A stretch of DNA of 64,000 bases from Paenibacillus radicibacter (lineage in GTDB: Bacteria > Bacillota > Bacilli > Paenibacillales > NBRC-103111): assembly GCF_024721995.1 (NCBI RefSeq), contig NZ_JANQBC010000011.1, positions 1-64,000 of the forward strand. The letters are read 5' to 3'. Positions within the stretch are counted from its first letter, which is position 1; every line of letters starts with the position of its first letter. Below are positions 62,121-64,000 of the stretch, piece by piece. The notes under the pieces were generated by a model, which was not told where the DNA came from, did no database searches, and saw only the letters and a program-made list of their open reading frames with translations. Both the position numbers and the translations under genes were made by a program.

Positions 62121-62147
62121 TTCTTTTCCTGCCTCCCCACCCAACGT

Positions 62148-62328
62148 GGTAAGGGGAGCGAAGGAGAATGATGTACCGGAAGAGCGATAGCGGTCGCCTT
62201 GATGCCGGAGTGTCCCTACCTATTTACCCTTACATTCAGGGGACACGGAGTCATAGCGACTGAAGGTATATCATTCACCGTAGCGCCACTCCCCCCATAT
62301 CCCTTCATTCACCGTAGCTTCCCTTACC
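62148..62328 (+). repeat. Structured intergenic repeat element, divergent copy 5
   Basis: The same architecture as the other four with a diverged core: GCGGTCGCCTTGATG on the left and GAGTCATAGCGACTGAAG on the right. Stems are GTGTCCCT/AGGGGACAC (inner), GAATGATGTACC/GGTATATCATTC (middle) and GGTAAGGGGAGC/GCTTCCCTTACC (outer, 12 pairs). CATTCACCGTAGC is duplicated on the right side, allowing two alternative outer pairings. The outermost arm overlaps the stop of the ATPase gene. Confidence 0.65.
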
Positions 62329-64000
62329 TAAGCAACCTCAACCCATTCAATATCACCAAGATCGTACTTCCCTCATGTCCAACAACTCCAAGCGGTAGCG
62401 GCACACCGATCACGAAGTTCGAGATAATGAGCGATGCAATAATCGTCAGCGCAAAAATCATATTTTGCTTTACAATCTTTTTCAATCGTCTTCCCAATAC
62501 AATCGCTTCATGGATTTTATTCAAGTCATCATTCATCAGGATAATGTCCGCTGTCTCAAGTGCTGCGTCACTACCCATTACACCCATCGCGATACCAACA
62601 GAAGCTGTTGCAAGTGCAGGTGCATCATTCACGCCATCACCGACCATGCCGACTTTGCCATGTTTCGCTTTAAGCTCATTAATTACGTTCAGCTTATCTT
62701 CTGGAAGCAGCTCTGCGTACACCATATTCGCGTCAATGCCTGCTTCTTCGGCAATCGCATGTGCTGTCATCTTCTGATCGCCTGTCAGCATCGCTACCCG
62801 AACGCCGCTTTCTCTAAGCTTCGCAATAAAGCTTTTTACTTCGGGACGTACACGATCCTGCAATCCAATAATACCCGCAATCCCTTGCGAATTTTGAAGA
62901 GCAATAACCGTCTTACCTTGCTTCTCAAGTGTACGAATCTGCTGCATCACTTGCGGATCAGCCTTCAAGTTCTCTTCCACAAAGCCAGGCTTACCAATTT
63001 TCCAAGAGTCGATACAATAACTAGCTTCGATCCCCCAACCGGTATGCGATTCAAAGTCCATCGGTCTTCTAATTTCTAGCGACATATCTTTTGCTTTTTG
63101 CACAATCGCTTTGGCAATGGGATGCGCGGACAAACTTTCAAGTGACGCCGCAATTTGAATAAATTGTTGCTCTGTATACCCTTGGAAAGTATGAACATCT
63201 GTCACGGCAAGCTTACCTTGTGTTAATGTACCTGTCTTATCGAATGCAATCACGTTCACTTGTGCCAAATTCTCAATGTGTGCACCGCCTTTGAACAAGA
63301 GACCTTTTCTAGCTCCATTGGAAATTGCGGACAACACGGCCGGCATAATCGATGCGACAAGCGCACAAGGTGATGCAACAACGAGGAATACCATCGCTTT
63401 ATAGAACGTATCATTCCAGCTCCAACCAAAAACATAGTGCGGCAAGAACATCAATACAGCCGTAACTAGCAAGATCACTCTTGCATAAACACGCTCGAAT
63501 TTCTCCATGAACACTTGAGATTTCGGCATTTCACTTTGCGCTTCTTGAACCAATTTAATAATTTTCGAAAATAAACTGGACTCACTCGTTTCCTTCACTT
63601 CGACGAATAATGCACCTTGACCATTGAGTGTTCCAGCGAACACTTCGCTACCTGCCGTTTTATCTACGGGCAAAGACTCTCCTGTAATGGACGCTTGATC
63701 AACCGCAGAAACCCCTTCTTTTACAATCCCATCAGCTGGAATGCGCTCACCTGGTTTTACAATCACAATCTGACCAATCTCTAGGCTGCCAATCGGCACT
63801 TCTGTCTCTTTACCATCTTGAAAAAGAATCGCTGTCTCCGGTTTTAATCCCATGAGTGCAGACAAATCCTTGGAACTGCGGTTCATCGTGAATGTCTCAA
63901 GCGCACCGCTTAATGCGAAGATGAAGATCAACATCGCACCTTCTGCCCAATAACCGATACATGCAGCACCAACCGCTGCGAGCAGCATCAATAAATTCAC
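62324..64000 (-). CDS. P1B-4-type metal-efflux ATPase (PfeT/ZosA-like), 5' end off window
   Basis: The C-terminal 558 residues of a heavy-metal P-type ATPase; the start lies beyond 64000. Visible parts are the actuator loop ASITGESLPV, the membrane metal site VVASPCAL (SPC), the phosphorylation site DKTGTLTQ, ATP-binding SAHPIAKA, the hinge MVGDGVNDAPALA and a final HEGST helix. SPC with HEG(S/G)T marks the P1B-4 group, which exports Fe(II) or Co(II) and includes B. subtilis PfeT (formerly ZosA). The listed GTG at 64000 is only the window edge. Confidence 0.9.
   Translation of the reverse strand: MNLLMLLAAVGAACIGYWAEGAMLIFIFALSGALETFTMNRSSKDLSALMGLKPETAILFQDGKETEVPIGSLEIGQIVIVKPGERIPADGIVKEGVSAVDQASITGESLPVDKTAGSEVFAGTLNGQGALFVEVKETSESSLFSKIIKLVQEAQSEMPKSQVFMEKFERVYARVILLVTAVLMFLPHYVFGWSWNDTFYKAMVFLVVASPCALVASIMPAVLSAISNGARKGLLFKGGAHIENLAQVNVIAFDKTGTLTQGKLAVTDVHTFQGYTEQQFIQIAASLESLSAHPIAKAIVQKAKDMSLEIRRPMDFESHTGWGIEASYCIDSWKIGKPGFVEENLKADPQVMQQIRTLEKQGKTVIALQNSQGIAGIIGLQDRVRPEVKSFIAKLRESGVRVAMLTGDQKMTAHAIAEEAGIDANMVYAELLPEDKLNVINELKAKHGKVGMVGDGVNDAPALATASVGIAMGVMGSDAALETADIILMNDDLNKIHEAIVLGRRLKKIVKQNMIFALTIIASLIISNFVIGVPLPLGVVGHEGSTILVILNGLRLLR

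Overview
The window looks like a piece of a Paenibacillus-type chromosome (Firmicutes, moderate-to-low GC). The grounds are strong purine-rich ribosome binding sites, lipoprotein and secretion signals of Gram-positive type, an SLH-anchored adhesin, a type VII secretion cassette, a SigL-type sigma-54, and a Pro-Pro endopeptidase next to a VWA/MucBP/SLH protein, an arrangement known from Paenibacillus alvei. No rRNA, tRNA, CRISPR array, IS or prophage was seen.

Region 1 (1-7646, minus strand) is a type VII secretion (Yuk/Ess-like) cassette: EssC/YukBA motor, YukD, two WXG100 proteins, a lipoprotein and the start of a lipase-like effector that runs off the left edge. Region 2 (8.3-14 kb) holds two convergent genes: a secreted Pro-Pro endopeptidase and a 1.4-kilo-residue surface adhesin that carries the matching PLPPVP cleavage site just before its SLH anchor. 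Each gene has its own pair of tandem cyclic-di-GMP-I riboswitches, and the base pairing predicts opposite outputs: protease OFF and adhesin ON when c-di-GMP is high. Region 3 (14.1-21.1 kb) is an operon for a giant modular secreted 5'-nucleotidase and a secreted GATase-like protein.

Region 4 (21.3-59.7 kb) is a nitrogen and carbon scavenging island. Hydroxyproline and collagen-peptide use is covered by two proline racemase-family epimerases, a DAAO-like D-hydroxyproline oxidase, FAD/ferredoxin partner subunits, a DapA-like deaminase, a 2,5-dioxovalerate dehydrogenase, a pyrroline-2-carboxylate reductase-like enzyme, an aminopeptidase P and an oligopeptide ABC transporter. Seven sequences with the sigma-54 -24/-12 pattern (GG, ten bases, GC) precede these units and the sigma-54 gene itself. 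A PAS/AAA+/Fis enhancer-binding activator gene sits at the left end and rpoN at the right end. Embedded within it (25.7-38.3 kb) are a PucR regulator and an allantoate pathway: allC, an MFS permease, allE, allD, a fused allF-allG, allH and carbamate kinase. These turn allantoate into ammonia, CO2, ATP and oxamate. Unrelated small genes (DinB-like, YcdB-like, GNAT, VOC, MarR, two methyltransferases) lie between the modules.

Five intergenic copies of a long imperfect hairpin (around 23.7, 41.8, 51.3, 55.9 and 62.2 kb) share a conserved inner core. Their arms differ in sequence but stay complementary. I do not recognise this family. The right end holds a GyrI-like protein, a BBE-type flavin oxidase and a partial P1B-4 metal-efflux ATPase.
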